64,000 nucleotides of DNA. Source: Calonectria ilicicola. Lineage: Eukaryota; Ascomycota; Sordariomycetes; Hypocreales; Nectriaceae. Within the stretch, counting starts at the first letter, position 1; the number at the start of each line of letters is the position of its first letter. Positions 10,649-21,577 of the stretch are shown piece after piece. Where the stretch lies: the NCBI GenBank assembly GCA_020809705.1, contig CP085836.1, positions 434,001 through 498,000 of the forward strand, written 5' to 3'. The position numbers and the translations under genes were made by a program. Under the pieces are notes generated by a model, which had not been told where the DNA came from, searched no databases, and was given only the letters and a program-made list of their open reading frames with translations.

Positions 10649-12252
10649 TCAGCAAACGGAATCATTGGACAGAGGTCGTGTTCGGCTGCTGCAGAGAATG
10701 GTTCTCGTATAGATCCAGTATGGCATAGACCAAATGCTTTGGGGAAAAACTTGTTTTGCTCCCCCGAGCTTTAAAGGCTGTGCGTGATTTGACAACCGAG
10801 AAGGCCGGGCTCGATCACTTGTTGCACTACGTCCAGGTTTTGTTAGTCCCTTACTACCCTTGAATTGCTCGGATGCCTCAGGTTTCCCGCATCTGCCAGG
10901 CTCTTCGAGCCCCTCGCGGCGGTTCAATACCTCGAGTGATCCAGATTTGTTCAGTTGCCCAGTATTCTTGGACCCCCCCACTAGTCTCGAACTTGGATGT
11001 AAGACCTTGCGAAATCGAGCACTCATGGCTTCTTTTTCAGGATCATTGGTGTGCACCACCATCAATGCAAACAAAATCTTGCGTATGAGGGGTATTTGAA
11101 ATAGAAGTTTTATCACAAAATCACCAATGTGTGGTTGCGTCTCAAACAGCTTGAGAAATGGCGTGATATCACCAGTCGACAATAGAAAAAAAGCAAATAA
11201 ATCGGTAACCAACACGCAGAACTTGATCAAGAGTCGCAGGCATTCTTTTTTCATCTCAGTTTCATACCAGGCCCTTGTGGCCTCAAGCGAGCTCTGCTCG
11301 TTGGCAACGGTAGAAGCCGCATTCAGAGCAGAGTTTTCGATATCGTGAGCCGGGAAGGGGTCTTTCCTTTCTGTTGATGTCATATCCGTGGCGACTGGGC
11401 CATTCCCTTTTGTTGTGGGTGTTATGGGTGTGGGTATGCTTCCTGGATCTTGGCTCGTATCATGGTTGTGTTTGTCAACCTTTTGGAGCCCGATCTTCAT
11501 GTGTTCCCTACAAATGGAGCAGTCAATCTCTTCTGCTCTTGATTGTTTGTTTGTGTCACCTACACTGCCTTCTGTGCACCTTGCTTGCATTTCTGCGTTT
11601 TCTCGGCCCAGGGAGAGAAGATACGCACAAAGGAGTACAACGTCAGCCCAACCATCAGGTAGCCGCCAATAATAAGAGAAAGCGTGTACGTGCTTAAGAT
11701 TATGCACATGGTGCTGTAAATCTGCGATATGGCCTTGAGAGCGCTGCAATATGCAGAAGCCTTTCGACAAATGTCCGCATCGTCGCGGGGGATCGCATTG
11801 TCCATGGCTGCCACGTAACATTGAAGGCTAGATCTGGCATCGCAAAAAGACCAACAAACGTCCTCTGCGAATTTGGCTATGGCGAGTGCCGCAGTTCGTA
11901 TTTTCCGAGCATCGTCTTCAGAAGCGCCAAACACCTGCATATAAGAGTTGGTTGGGATCAGGATGACCAACGGGCACAGGAAGGCAATGATCAGTAGGTC
12001 TCGCAACACACGATCTTTGACCAACAAACCCCATACATGGAAAAGTACTTTTAAATCAGACATCTCAGCATCTTTCTCATCTAGCCCTCTCCCCTCATTC
12101 CCTTGCTGCTGTTGGTGATGTCCCGGCCCCAGGCGTGGCTCCGGCTCCTTATTTGGCTCCCCCTCTTCCTTGCATCGCGGCTGATAGAGTAGGGGCGTGT
12201 GCTCCGATGGAGCTTGGTTCATTCCTTGCAAGTGATCGTCGATAGAAGTCAT
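10649..12252 (-). CDS. multi-span membrane protein of unknown family, copy A (two exons)
   Basis: Exons are 12252-11564 and 11507-10649, joined by a 56-bp intron (11508-11563) with donor GTAGGT, branch-like TTGAC and acceptor TTGTAG; the join keeps frame and gives 515 residues. The N-terminus is short and hydrophilic with SEHTPLL, then come hydrophobic spans around LLIIAFLCPLVILIPTNSYM, a pair near STYTLSLIIGGYLMVG, and a C-terminal span LCVLVTDLFAFFLLSTG followed by DITPFLKLFETQPHIGD. The tail is long, basic and low in complexity. The start (MTSIDDHLQGMNQAP) is chosen because the paralogue at 52836 begins at the same place. No catalytic motif is seen; transport or scaffolding would be speculation. 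Confidence 0.8.
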
Positions 12253-13527
12253 GATTGAATGTCGAGTTTGGTATCTCAAAGCAAGCCCATGGCCCCCGTT
12301 CCCGTTCATCAGTTCCAGAAAAGCGATGAATATGTATAGCTCTAGCTCTAGCTCCCCAGATTCCCACGCCGCTGCTGCCACCACCACAGTTCTCCCCCTT
12401 GCATGACACCAACCCGAGTTGCGAGGCTCTATCGTAATCACGTTGCGGTAATCATCGGGCTAGCGGCGTCGCGGCAAGATGACACGGCGAAAGTCCGATA
12501 ACCAAATTCGTTCAGTTGCAGACCCACGCTCCACGGCTGCAGGCGCTAACCGACCCCCAAATTACGCAGCGGTGCCTGCCGCGGCACCCCATACCCAAGT
12601 TCTCTGAAGTGTATCCATTATCCATCAATTCAATAGCTACTACTTTGATGACCACAAAACAGAGCCAGGTCACAAAGTGGGGGAGGGTTGGTGGCTTGTG
12701 CTCGCGTCCCGGCCGGTGTCACATTGCAGTCCATGCGCAGCCTAGTTCCACACCTACATGTTCGGATGTGCAGCTAGCATGTGCCTGGGTCATGTCCACC
12801 AAGACCCATCACAAACCCTCTAATCAATCATGCCACTAGCGTAGGCAAGAAGATCGGTCTTTCCTGATCCCCGATTTTCTTTTTCACCAGACTGCGGATT
12901 AGTAACCCCATAAACGATTGCCATTGATTGTATCCCTGTAAAATCTGTGCGGAACGAGTCGGTCCAAAAGTTTGCGGGCCATGGTCGACACGGCGTTGTT
13001 CTCAAGCCCTGCCCCCTACGGGTGAACCTGATCCAACACAGCGAGTGGAAATAAATAAGGAGTGGTTAAGCAAAAATCACCCGTCAAACGAACTTTTGAC
13101 TGTGGCAGCGGGAAGTTTGTGTAGGCTGGATTCAGGAAGCCTCGTACGATTCAAAAATACCAGTGGAAGCGAGCTCATGGAGGCTACAGTGGTAGTACAT
13201 CCTATTCAGAGGGCACAAAGACGTGTCGGGCCTTATCGGGCAGCTGAGCGCAAATGTCGCACTACAGAAAGCGCCCATACGTGTTCATGGTTATTTGGTA
13301 TGGGACGAAGGATTCGCGCCTTGCAAAAGTGGTCTGGTTCTGGTGGTCCTTTGGTGGACAGTAACTGTGAACCTATGCCTGCCTTTTAATAAATTCGATT
13401 TCCATTATGTTTAACGCGAACGACGAAGTCAACGAGTACCTAAATGCTACAAGCAAAACCCGAAGTGACTAGTGATGTTCGCGTATATACCACTTCGAAC
13501 TTGTCAAGTCATCACATCCGTAGATAT
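12253..13527. other. end of copy A and unique flank
   Basis: The segment to about 13060 is the 5' flank of the membrane gene and is shared with 52837-53615. No gene is supported. A family R relic lies at 13200-13340. A frame at 12928-13389 on the plus strand is not conserved in B and shows no domain. Confidence 0.5.
13200..13340 (-). pseudogene. short fragment of dispersed relic family R
   Basis: The minus strand translates as LARRESFVPYQITMNTYGRF, a stop, then CDICAQLPDKARHVFVPSE, aligning with LLARCEFLVPY.RPMNSCGR and CDIGSVAR of the relic at 3190-4110. It is a third location for the family, outside the duplicated block. Too short and broken to be functional. Confidence 0.5.
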
Positions 13528-14342
13528 CTATGTCGACCAACATTTGATGTACATCAGATACTTCTCGTCGTTATCGCCTGATTTGTTCAACTTGAGGGTG
13601 TCTTGGATGTCTCTGTAATGATTCACCAGCTCTTCCTCGTCGTTCTGTTCGATCTGAAAGTTGTATTTTACCTTGCCTTTCTGGAACATCATGTACAAGG
13701 TCACCGGAAAAGTTTGGAACCGGCTCCCGGAATAGCTGAGACTATCAATAACTTCAAAATGAAATATATATATATATATATATTCTTGGTGTGTGCTATA
13801 GAGATTGGTAGGCGGTTTCACGATGAATATTGTTGCATTCGAAGTTCACCACCGTTATCCAACACAAAAACCAAGATCCGATTGCACGGCCTCCATTATA
13901 TCAGCCACGCATTCTTGCTCGTACACAAAGTCTTGTATTGGATACGAATTATCAAGGATCACACGGCAGCTAACGATTAGCAGCAAAATGGGTGTATAGT
14001 TCAAGAATGATCGTTCCGCCGAGAGAAACCCAGCAAAGTTAATGGGACGATCAGCTTTGAGCTCATCAATGTGCTTTTCGGGATAGACAACACTATCCCT
14101 CAAGCCATGGATATAGGCCTCCCGGCTGCCAACATCGTCTGTCTACGTCGGCGGATGTTGTGATTAACAGAGCTGGCCGGTTGTTGGGTAACAAACGCAG
14201 CGGACGATTGGGAATCCCATTTTGGTGGTCGTACGAGGATCGTTTTGGTGATCGTTTGGATCGCGCTTTTCACGTGAGGGAAGCTTCCCTTATAATCAGG
14301 TCTCGATAAGGTTGACAGCGAAATGTCGTTGAAAATCTTCAC
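13528..14342 (-). other. possible broken or multi-exon gene of unknown family
   Basis: Three minus-strand frames lie end to end: 14342-14100, 14103-13855 and 13821-13528. The last two read like protein: HIDELKADRPINFAGFLSAE with a hydrophobic stretch NYTPILLLIVSCRVIL, and FPVTLYMMFQKGKVKYNFQI with EQNDEEELVNHYRDIQDTL. None begins with a clear ATG and I could not find frame-consistent introns between them. An (AT)n microsatellite of about 9 units at 13765-13783 interrupts the region. Either a gene with undetected introns or a pseudogene. Confidence 0.3.
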
Positions 14343-15348
14343 CTCAAGGTCTTAACATATAAAGTATCGTACGGCGGAAAGAATACAGGCTGCCGCCTTG
14401 TATCGGATCTAGCAGGCAAGAAGAATCGGACTCCTCAGTAGACAGCTAGGTCAAGCTGCTTTTCATAAGGGATATCCAACTAGAAACACATATTAACATC
14501 ATATACAAGCTGTTACATTATAACCCCTGTTTCGGAAATGTCTTGGATATCCTATCGGTTACGAAGTGCACCGAAAATGGTCTTCATGGTCCACGCATAT
14601 ATACATCAAGTCTAACTTACTCTCTCTGCCGATCCTTAATCATTTGTATCCATTGTTCTAACACTCCACCAAATCAGTTCGTATTACGGATTCCATTACT
14701 TTAGGCCAATTACGGCGAATCATATCTATTGCAATGCGGATTTTGCAGCCGATGCAATGATGCAATGGGTGCCACCAGAACCAGTCGGCATATTAAGCCA
14801 CCAATACCCCATATGCTTCTTTTGGGGAGCAGTTTGTACGTTTTGTGGCAATCATCGAACATCCTTTTTATCCTCCTGCCTGTCAGGCACACAGTCTGGT
14901 CTGAACTCGGCATGTAGTGGTTTTTTGACCTCTCTGAGCAGTTCGGTTTGAGAGACGGGAAGTAGGGAGAAACAAGTTTCGTTTTACGAAGGAAGACTCA
15001 CTAGCTCCACGAGAAGTTACTAAGCACCGGAGGATATAGGGAGAAACAATTAGATAGTATGTTTCAGTATAGCAGGTGTATTTGTTTATTGGGCTGTCAA
15101 CCGCTTCCATTCAATGTTCAATTAGTTCACCTTGCCTATAGCTACGAATCGGGAGATAGAGGGAACCCAAAGGACAGCCACACGATGAGCCAAAGGATCT
15201 GACAATTATATTGACAGTCGAAAGTATAATATTCCTACTTGATACCGCTCTGATACTTCTCCCCTGACAACATCTATAGCGAATACAGCTGATTCACGTC
15301 ATCTGTGGACAAGTTGTCAAGCCGGCGCTGAACACCACCTAGAACTAC
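14343..15348. other. intergenic
   Basis: Roughly 1 kb without a supportable gene. Short frames at 14710-14951 on both strands overlap one another and have no recognisable content. Confidence 0.4.
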
Positions 15349-17277
15349 CTAGAGTATCCCTCCAAGTGTCAGAGGGAGACCTTTGGTTGTGCCCACCATG
15401 TCCCGGACTCCCTCCCTCATTCTACTCGCAAGCAAATGTGCTAGATGAATCTTACCGCCTCTTAATGCTGCATCCCCGAACGAACAGCAAAAAGCCCAGT
15501 CTTGAGAACGAACATGAACACTTGCAAATTCCTCCACTCGCTTCACATCACCATTTTGACAAGCATCAAGCAAAATCGATTGAAGGACTTGCGTTGAAGA
15601 GCTAAGACAATCAGGATTTTGGTTGGGGTGCAGCTTGCAATGGAATGGATTTTGGACTTCGCGTTCAAATTTCATATCTTTGACACTCAGAAGTAGTGCA
15701 TGAGCGGGTTTATAAATTTCCTCTGGGAAATCAAACTGCCACGCCCAATTAAAAATTGCTTCGAGAGTAGTTCGGATTGTTGCATGGGGTAGGCAGTGCA
15801 GATTTTGTATCAAAGCCTTTGCTATGGTATGATTTTTCTGCCTTAGTGAAAATATAACCGCTTGTCGCATGCCACGCGTGGTGAGTCTTGATCGGCGCCA
15901 ACTTTCTAACAGTAATTTCACAACTTGGGGTCTGTTTTGCAGAGTGGCGATTGCCAGCATTCTGTCCGAGCTCCGAAGACAACCACCCTGGCTCAGGAAT
16001 TTTTCGAGTACGGCCCAGTCGTAATTCCTCCCTGGCAGGACGAAAGGCTTGTGTGTCAGAGCAGGCAACGATGACATGGAAATACCCCGTTCGAAAATAT
16101 TCTCGAGTCCAACATTATAATCCAGAGCTGTTAGCCCTTCGCTGTTCATAGTCCAGTCTTCATAATCTATACCTGTGCCACTATTGCGGTCGGCAGCACC
16201 ATTACCATCGCCTTGATTGAGCTCGACACCCTCGGATTCGTACTCACTGTCGTCATAGTCTCCGAGATCAGTGTTGTCACCTTTGCGACTTTTTGGCTGT
16301 TTTAGGTTGTATCCTTTACCGCTAAACCCGTTATTGCAATCGAGCTTCTGTGTTGAGCAGTGATAAATAATGTTGAGCTCGATTTGCGAGTGATTAGTGG
16401 TTGAATAATAAATCTTCCCCATTTCGTTGAAAAAATAGTACATTCGGCGTATTCGCAAGTTCTCGGTGTCATTATTGTCATCTTCAAAGAAAAGCCAGCC
16501 GCTAGGAACCGAGGACTGAAGAAGGACATTATTCTGTAGCGAGTGGTTTCCCAGGAGTTCCTGGTGAGGAGAATACCGTTCTGGGTTGATCCAAAAGTCA
16601 ACGTGTTTCTCGCTGGAGAGTTCTTTTTTTTTATTAAAGATAGGTACCAGGTGCTCTGCAACGGTGTAGAATATGTTAGTCTCCCCTGTCTCTAAGTAAA
16701 TTCGTGTCGCAGGATCCAAATGCCGCTGGTACAAGAAAATAGTCATGATGTATAGAAATCCAATATCGCCACAAAAACAGAAAAATAGCTGATGAATATA
16801 GGACGCCAATTCACTAGTGAATCCTTGCGCAATGGCAAGTTCTCCAGAGTCAAGAGCTTTGTCTGGGTATGGCTTGCCAGAAGTGGCTGGGGCGAGAAGG
16901 TTGAATTTGCCTCCTAGGGTAACAACAGCGCCAAATATGTCTTCGATAAGCTCATCACTAAATGTGGTTAGCTGCCCGATCATCCACGTCGCAGTACGTG
17001 CAACTAACCTTGGCTCTCCATTTTCCACTCCCTCGTCTACAGGAGCGTAATTATGGTTATCTTCAATCAATGAATTTGGCCCGCATTGACACCGCAACTC
17101 CTGCATGAGGCTGTGGAGTGTTTTCATTGTAGCGTTTAAGAGACACCGGACCACCGGCTCTGGTTGATGGGGACGAGAAATATTAAGCACACGAATTTGC
17201 AATATGGCGTCAGCCCGGGGCCACCGAGGGGCTCTAATAATTGCTGACCAGACGTTGTCTCGTGCGCCTTTAGGCAT
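15349..17277 (-). CDS. large protein with degenerate ankyrin-like C-terminus, 642 residues
   Basis: The single open frame begins at ATG 17277 (MPKGARDNVWSAII). The N-terminal 200 residues are globular with a hydrophobic segment LFFCFCGDIGFLYIMTIFLY near residue 165; the middle holds an acidic, disordered linker (DLGDYDDSEYESEGVELNQG); the C-terminal half contains helix-pair repeats resembling worn ankyrin units, such as MLAIATLQNRPQVVKLLLES and ILLDACQNGDVKRVEEF followed by DAALRGGKIHLAHLLASRM. The combination is common among lineage-specific fungal hypothetical proteins; I cannot assign a function. Upstream 17278-17560 shows no further exon in frame. The uninterrupted 1.9-kb frame makes it very likely real. 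Confidence 0.75.
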   Translation of the reverse strand: MPKGARDNVWSAIIRAPRWPRADAILQIRVLNISRPHQPEPVVRCLLNATMKTLHSLMQELRCQCGPNSLIEDNHNYAPVDEGVENGEPRLVARTATWMIGQLTTFSDELIEDIFGAVVTLGGKFNLLAPATSGKPYPDKALDSGELAIAQGFTSELASYIHQLFFCFCGDIGFLYIMTIFLYQRHLDPATRIYLETGETNIFYTVAEHLVPIFNKKKELSSEKHVDFWINPERYSPHQELLGNHSLQNNVLLQSSVPSGWLFFEDDNNDTENLRIRRMYYFFNEMGKIYYSTTNHSQIELNIIYHCSTQKLDCNNGFSGKGYNLKQPKSRKGDNTDLGDYDDSEYESEGVELNQGDGNGAADRNSGTGIDYEDWTMNSEGLTALDYNVGLENIFERGISMSSLPALTHKPFVLPGRNYDWAVLEKFLSQGGCLRSSDRMLAIATLQNRPQVVKLLLESWRRSRLTTRGMRQAVIFSLRQKNHTIAKALIQNLHCLPHATIRTTLEAIFNWAWQFDFPEEIYKPAHALLLSVKDMKFEREVQNPFHCKLHPNQNPDCLSSSTQVLQSILLDACQNGDVKRVEEFASVHVRSQDWAFCCSFGDAALRGGKIHLAHLLASRMREGVRDMVGTTKGLPLTLGGIL

Positions 17278-17769
17278 CAACGAGGTGGGGTGGTTAAGCT
17301 CAGGTTCTAACTAATGTGCCTTACATACCACCCAACACTGCCAACAGACGCCGATTAAGTGGGGCTCCGTGGATGTGTGAGCGTTCTAGACTTGGCGAGG
17401 CACACATCAACAACGAAGCAATTTTGCCTTTTCCGTGTCTTCTTTTCGGGAAAATGCGTAACAAGGAATCTTGCCGTCTTGGGGGTGGTGGCAACAGGGC
17501 GAGAATTTGTAAGCCAGTCTGTGTGGCTGTGCTCGCGCTGCTGAGGATACCTAGACAAACTGATTGGGATTGAGAATTCCGGCGGCACGGACATCATTCA
17601 TCAAAATTTCTATGATCAATATATCCCTGACTATGGAAAGTATTCTGTTCACGCCTTGGATTGGGTTCACAATCTTCTTTGCACGTTGCCTAAAGTTTCG
17701 CCCGCTAGTTTCGTCCCTATAGGGTATGGTCCAAAAAAGGACTGCAAATAATTCTCGCAAACAACCGTA
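17278..17769. other. intergenic with a short dispersed repeat
   Basis: No gene. A stretch of about 50 bases near 17465-17512 (with cttgggggtggtggcaacag) resembles 27622-27670 (with ttgggggggtgggaggcaac), the two sharing ggcaacagggcgag. It may be a fragment of an old repeat. Confidence 0.35.
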
Positions 17770-18100
17770 CTTATGTCTGAAGCAATGTGGATCCGGAGGT
17801 TCCTAGCTCATCTAGACTACCTGATGAAGGGGCCTATGGTTATCTTCGGGAACAACCAAGGGGGAATTGCCCTTGCCCATAACCCGTGCACGCACTGAGC
17901 ACATGAATGTGCAATATGACTACATTAGGGAGACAGTAGAAGAGAAGGACGATGGTGTCCGCTACGTCCCAGACGAGGTAGTCGTTGGTGATAAACCAAC
18001 TAAGCCCATGATAAAATCGAAGAATGATGACTTCATCCAGCAGCTAGGTATGTGTTTCAACAGCAGAGAACAGCGAGAGCCACTAGACCAATCCAAATGA
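17770..18100 (+). mobile_element. Ty1/copia retrotransposon relic (RNase H end of polyprotein)
   Basis: Translation gives SEAMWIRRFLAHLDYL then GPMVIFGNNQGGIALAHNPC, followed after a frame change by ARTEHMNVQYDYIRETVEEK and DGVRYVPDEVVVGDKPTKPM. These match the order and motifs of the RNase H region at the C-terminus of copia-type polyproteins (EA..W...L, D/N-NQ-ALA-N, R-KHI-..YH-IRE, Y-P-..-AD-.TKP). The catalytic Asp before NQ is Asn here and the frame is broken, so the element is dead. No LTRs or upstream polymerase domains were found nearby. Confidence 0.75.
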
Positions 18101-20044
18101 AGGATTTAGTAGATGAAATAAGCACATAGGATTCTAGATTCATCACACACAAACTGATTGAAACAGAATCGAAAGCAGGGAGCTTGGCAGCGGCTAGGTC
18201 CTAGATGCTCTTCAGCGCAAAGAGGGCCGCAACAAGCAAGTTTCTTAATCGTGTTTGGCGCGTCAACAATCTAGATCAGTTCGCTATCATGGTCATGCTT
18301 GAGTTGGATGAAGAGCCAGAGGTTCGAGTGTCCCTTCATGGTATCTCTAGTTACCATCCGACGCAACGGTGGCGCCTGGATGGAGTACCAATGGATTCTA
18401 CCCTCTCTTTTCCGCATTAGTCTCGCGTTGTGTTAAGGTCTTTCTTCCTGGTGCGTATATCTTTCATCTACAAGGCGTTGCTCGGCATCTAATTGCATCT
18501 AGTTGGTTAAATTCATACTACTATCGGAAAACCAAGCAAACGGAACAGCTCCCTGTTACTTCATGACAACCTGGCCGACCAGCATGATAGTGCCTTTGGA
18601 GCCAAGACTTCGTTTGGGATAGAGTTCGAAACTCAATAAAAGGTCTATTACAGGACATGACGTCAACCGTAGATGTATTCTTGTATTCGTTTCCATTTCT
18701 TACACACATACATACATTTGTTCAGAAACGTCAGGTTTGTACGCACGATGAACTTGTGAAGACAAACTTATACTTTAATGACCTGGAAACCCTTCTATGC
18801 CCCAGCCAAGAGGCAGCAGAAGTGCTTAATCACTCACTGTTTCAATGGCGGCCATATTTAAGTAGCGGAGAATGGGCAATGGCGGATGTGTGTGCGGGAG
18901 CTTTGGCTTGTGCGCAGCTGCGCAGTAATCACATGCAGAGACCGGTGCGCAAAACTACGCAATTGCGTACTGATCAGCAACTTATAAGTAAACTGAATCA
19001 TTTAAAAAGGGCGCATAGACCAAACACTCTTTTTTCTTTCTTAGAAAACGATACTCGACACTGATTGCCATTGCGCTGGGTGCGTTTGCTTCCTACCGAC
19101 TACACAAATCCCCACCCGACTCGGGAAATGGCCAGCTTTACGAAGTTCAATGCTTTACGGCCACTGACGTCGAGCAACGCATCGAGAATCAAGTGTAAAG
19201 GGGGCGCCGTTGAGCCCTTCATTCTGGGATTGTATCCTCGGTCAACCACTTTCAGCCTCTACCATAGCACACACACGGCCATCGATCTCCTTGCTGGGAC
19301 GGAATTTTGTCATATCAATATGACCGGGACCAACAAGGCATCTCGAATAGAGCGCCTTGCAGAATGGATTACGGCGTAATGGCAGAGGAAGCTTCCTGAT
19401 TAAGGACATCCTGTCATTTCAAGGATACCGCCCAGCTTGCTAACTTGGCACTGCGACTGGCCTAACTTGTTGCGGAATGGTCTGAGTCTGGAGGGGCCAG
19501 CGAGTTGTTGCCACTCAGGATGTCCGGGAACAAAAATTGGCTGTAAATATTGACACGCTGATAGGTAGCATGAATTGAAGATGTGACGAGGGAGCAGATG
19601 TTTGCTAGGGACGTGAGAGCCCGGCAGACGACCACTCGCCCTTTCTTCATTCCGGGCCTCAGCTCAGAATCCACCCATCCAAATTCGCTGCTTGACAGGA
19701 TTCCCGGGGTGAAAGATTTTTTTCCCCGTGGGATGTGTGTGACGCTCCTTGTGTCCACGGAGCCAGCTTGTCTTGGACAGGCCGACGACTGAGACGAGGC
19801 GCATGGATCAGTAACGCGAAATGAGGCCGCGACATGGAGGCGATGACCGACGCCAGCTGGCATTCGGCCCCGGGCCTTATCCCGGTGTTGGCCAGTGCCA
19901 AATATGTCAGCAAGGGTTGGTACATCGATTCGGAGTCAATTGGTTGGGCACAATCAGCGTGTCAGGAGAGTGAATGCGGTAAGCTGCGGGATTAGAACCG
20001 CACGCTTTCCATTTCGATTCCGGCAGGGGGCTCGCCTCATTGAT

Positions 20045-20120
20045 TGCTCACTCCTCCTCCTCCTCCTCCTCCCGCTCCTCCTCCTCCCGCTCCTCCTCCT
20101 CCCGCTCCTCCTCTCACCCC
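20045..20120. repeat. (CTC)n/CCGCTC microsatellite
   Basis: Units of ctc with interspersed ccgctc run for about 75 bases. All three plus-strand frames read through as homopolymers (SSS, PPP, LLL), so the open frames here are products of composition, not genes. Confidence 0.9.
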
Positions 20121-21533
20121 TCTTTCCTTGCTCATTCTCTGCTCATTACACTCGCTCTTTCCCGTCCCAGTACTCTACTTCCTTTTTTTCTTTTTCTTTT
20201 TTTACCGCTTCAAGATGACGGTATAAGACTCATGACTCGTCCTGATCACATTTCTTTAATATGTCAACATCTGTCCTAACTATACGTGTACTGCGGATTC
20301 AAGTCGGTTTCGTAGCCGCGTGCCAGGGGAGCAAATTCATGGGCCCGCCGGATGCTGCTCACTCAGCCCCCTTGATAAAAATTTGAATAACTCTATTGGG
20401 CATGTGCATACTGTGTTCCAGTCGATGACGAAATAACACACCGTCCCCAATCGGGCCCTTGTCACACTTGTCGCAAGCTTTGAGGCACAGCAGTCAAAAC
20501 TGCATGTGAGTGTCCGTCTGTGGACGACAATATCATGCTAAGAGACCGAGTCATCTCAAAGCCTTTGGAAGCTAGATTTGATGCTTTTCCCAATCTTCGT
20601 CTTGTATATGTACACTTAGGGCAACATGTGGGAGTGTTGAGCCGTGAATACGTGGTGATGTACAAGACAGGTGAGCGGAGGCAGAGCCCACTGGTCTGGA
20701 GTGTGCGACACGCAGCAGCCCAGTTGCTGCATCTGGGTGTGTCTCCAACGCAGTTTGACAAGGATCATGATGGCGCTAGACAAGGGTGGGGCGTGTGAGT
20801 TGTGGCATGGCCTTCTTCGTCCGATTTAGTCTGTTGGCTTCATTTCCACCGTAACGGTGCTTTTGGTCTCTCTTTTCTCTCTCATCATCGGGCTAACATG
20901 CCGCCGCATACTGCTATCCCGGTCAGGTTGCCTTATCGGGGGCGGGCGGCTGAATACTGATGCCCTTGAAGGGTAATGCTGTGGGATTGATGTGGCTCGT
21001 TGGTCAGTGGCCATTCTGAATCCCAACACCCCAAGACCCAGTGCAAAATTTGCATGACAAGTGGGCAATGCAAATCACTTAAAGTGGGGGAGGGGTAGCT
21101 TTGGGTCAAGCGTTGTCGCCTCCATTGACCATACTGACTCTCGCATAGCATGTAAACTCATATACTGACGACATGCCGACGAGGTGGTTGGATGTTTCTA
21201 CTAGTTGTAAAGACAATGATATTATCATATTCTTCGATTAGCATTACAATGTTGGTAACCACCCTATGTTACGAACCATGAGGATTTATCCCGTGCATCG
21301 GATTATGAAAGCTCGTTGGGTGTCGGAGTGCCACTAAGCACCCATGCGTGGTTGCCTCGTCTGGGCTGTGGGTGAAATGCGAACCACCAGAAAAATATGC
21401 GGACAATGACCGCAGGCTTATAACTGTGTCTCTCCCTCGCCCTCATTTATCAAATCCAACTTTCACCACTCGACCACTAGCAACCATCTGATCTGCCTCC
21501 TGTTTTCTGAACCTCTTTTCCTTTATAAAATTA

Positions 21534-21539
21534 ATTTGA
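21534..21539 (+). promoter_or_regulatory. TATA-like element of the Est1-type gene
   Basis: TATAAA lies 39 bases before the ATG at 21578, with a second AT-rich run ttttataag just downstream. It supports 21578 as the first coding exon. Confidence 0.45.
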
Positions 21540-21577
21540 TTTTATAAGCACACGTCCACAGCGAACGAACACACCCA

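Larger units (their letters stand above)
6163..13060. repeat. copy A, collinear part of the large segmental duplication
   Basis: This stretch matches about 46421-53615 in the same orientation. Anchors by eye: the LGIC-motif block (6163 vs 46440), aacaagccgcgaggctcca (6340 vs 46630), cgtacacatctgtgt (7270 vs 47438), accaagcc...caacacaacatg (8000 vs 48310), ccgagttcgtttct (9730 vs 50309), the membrane protein gene (10649-12252 vs 51245-52836), and ggtgcctgcc...cccaagttctctgaagtgtat (12570 vs 53110). The main mismatch is 9240-9640, replaced in B by a longer segment with two ORFs (49230-50160). Confidence 0.9.
18101..21577. other. 3.5-kb gene-poor stretch
   Basis: No recognisable gene. ATG-started plus-strand frames at 18657-19064 (135 residues, with LYFNDLETLLCPSQEAAEVL) and 19128-19379 (83 residues) could be small genes or relics but show no domain or intron support. 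The stretch 20045-20120 is a CTC/CCG-rich microsatellite, and 20170-20205 is a pyrimidine tract. Confidence 0.4.

Noticed and set aside
20022..20226. Three overlapping open frames with poly-Ser, poly-Pro and poly-Leu runs
   Set aside because: They arise from the CTC/CCG microsatellite, which is open in every frame; no ATG-supported protein with other content.
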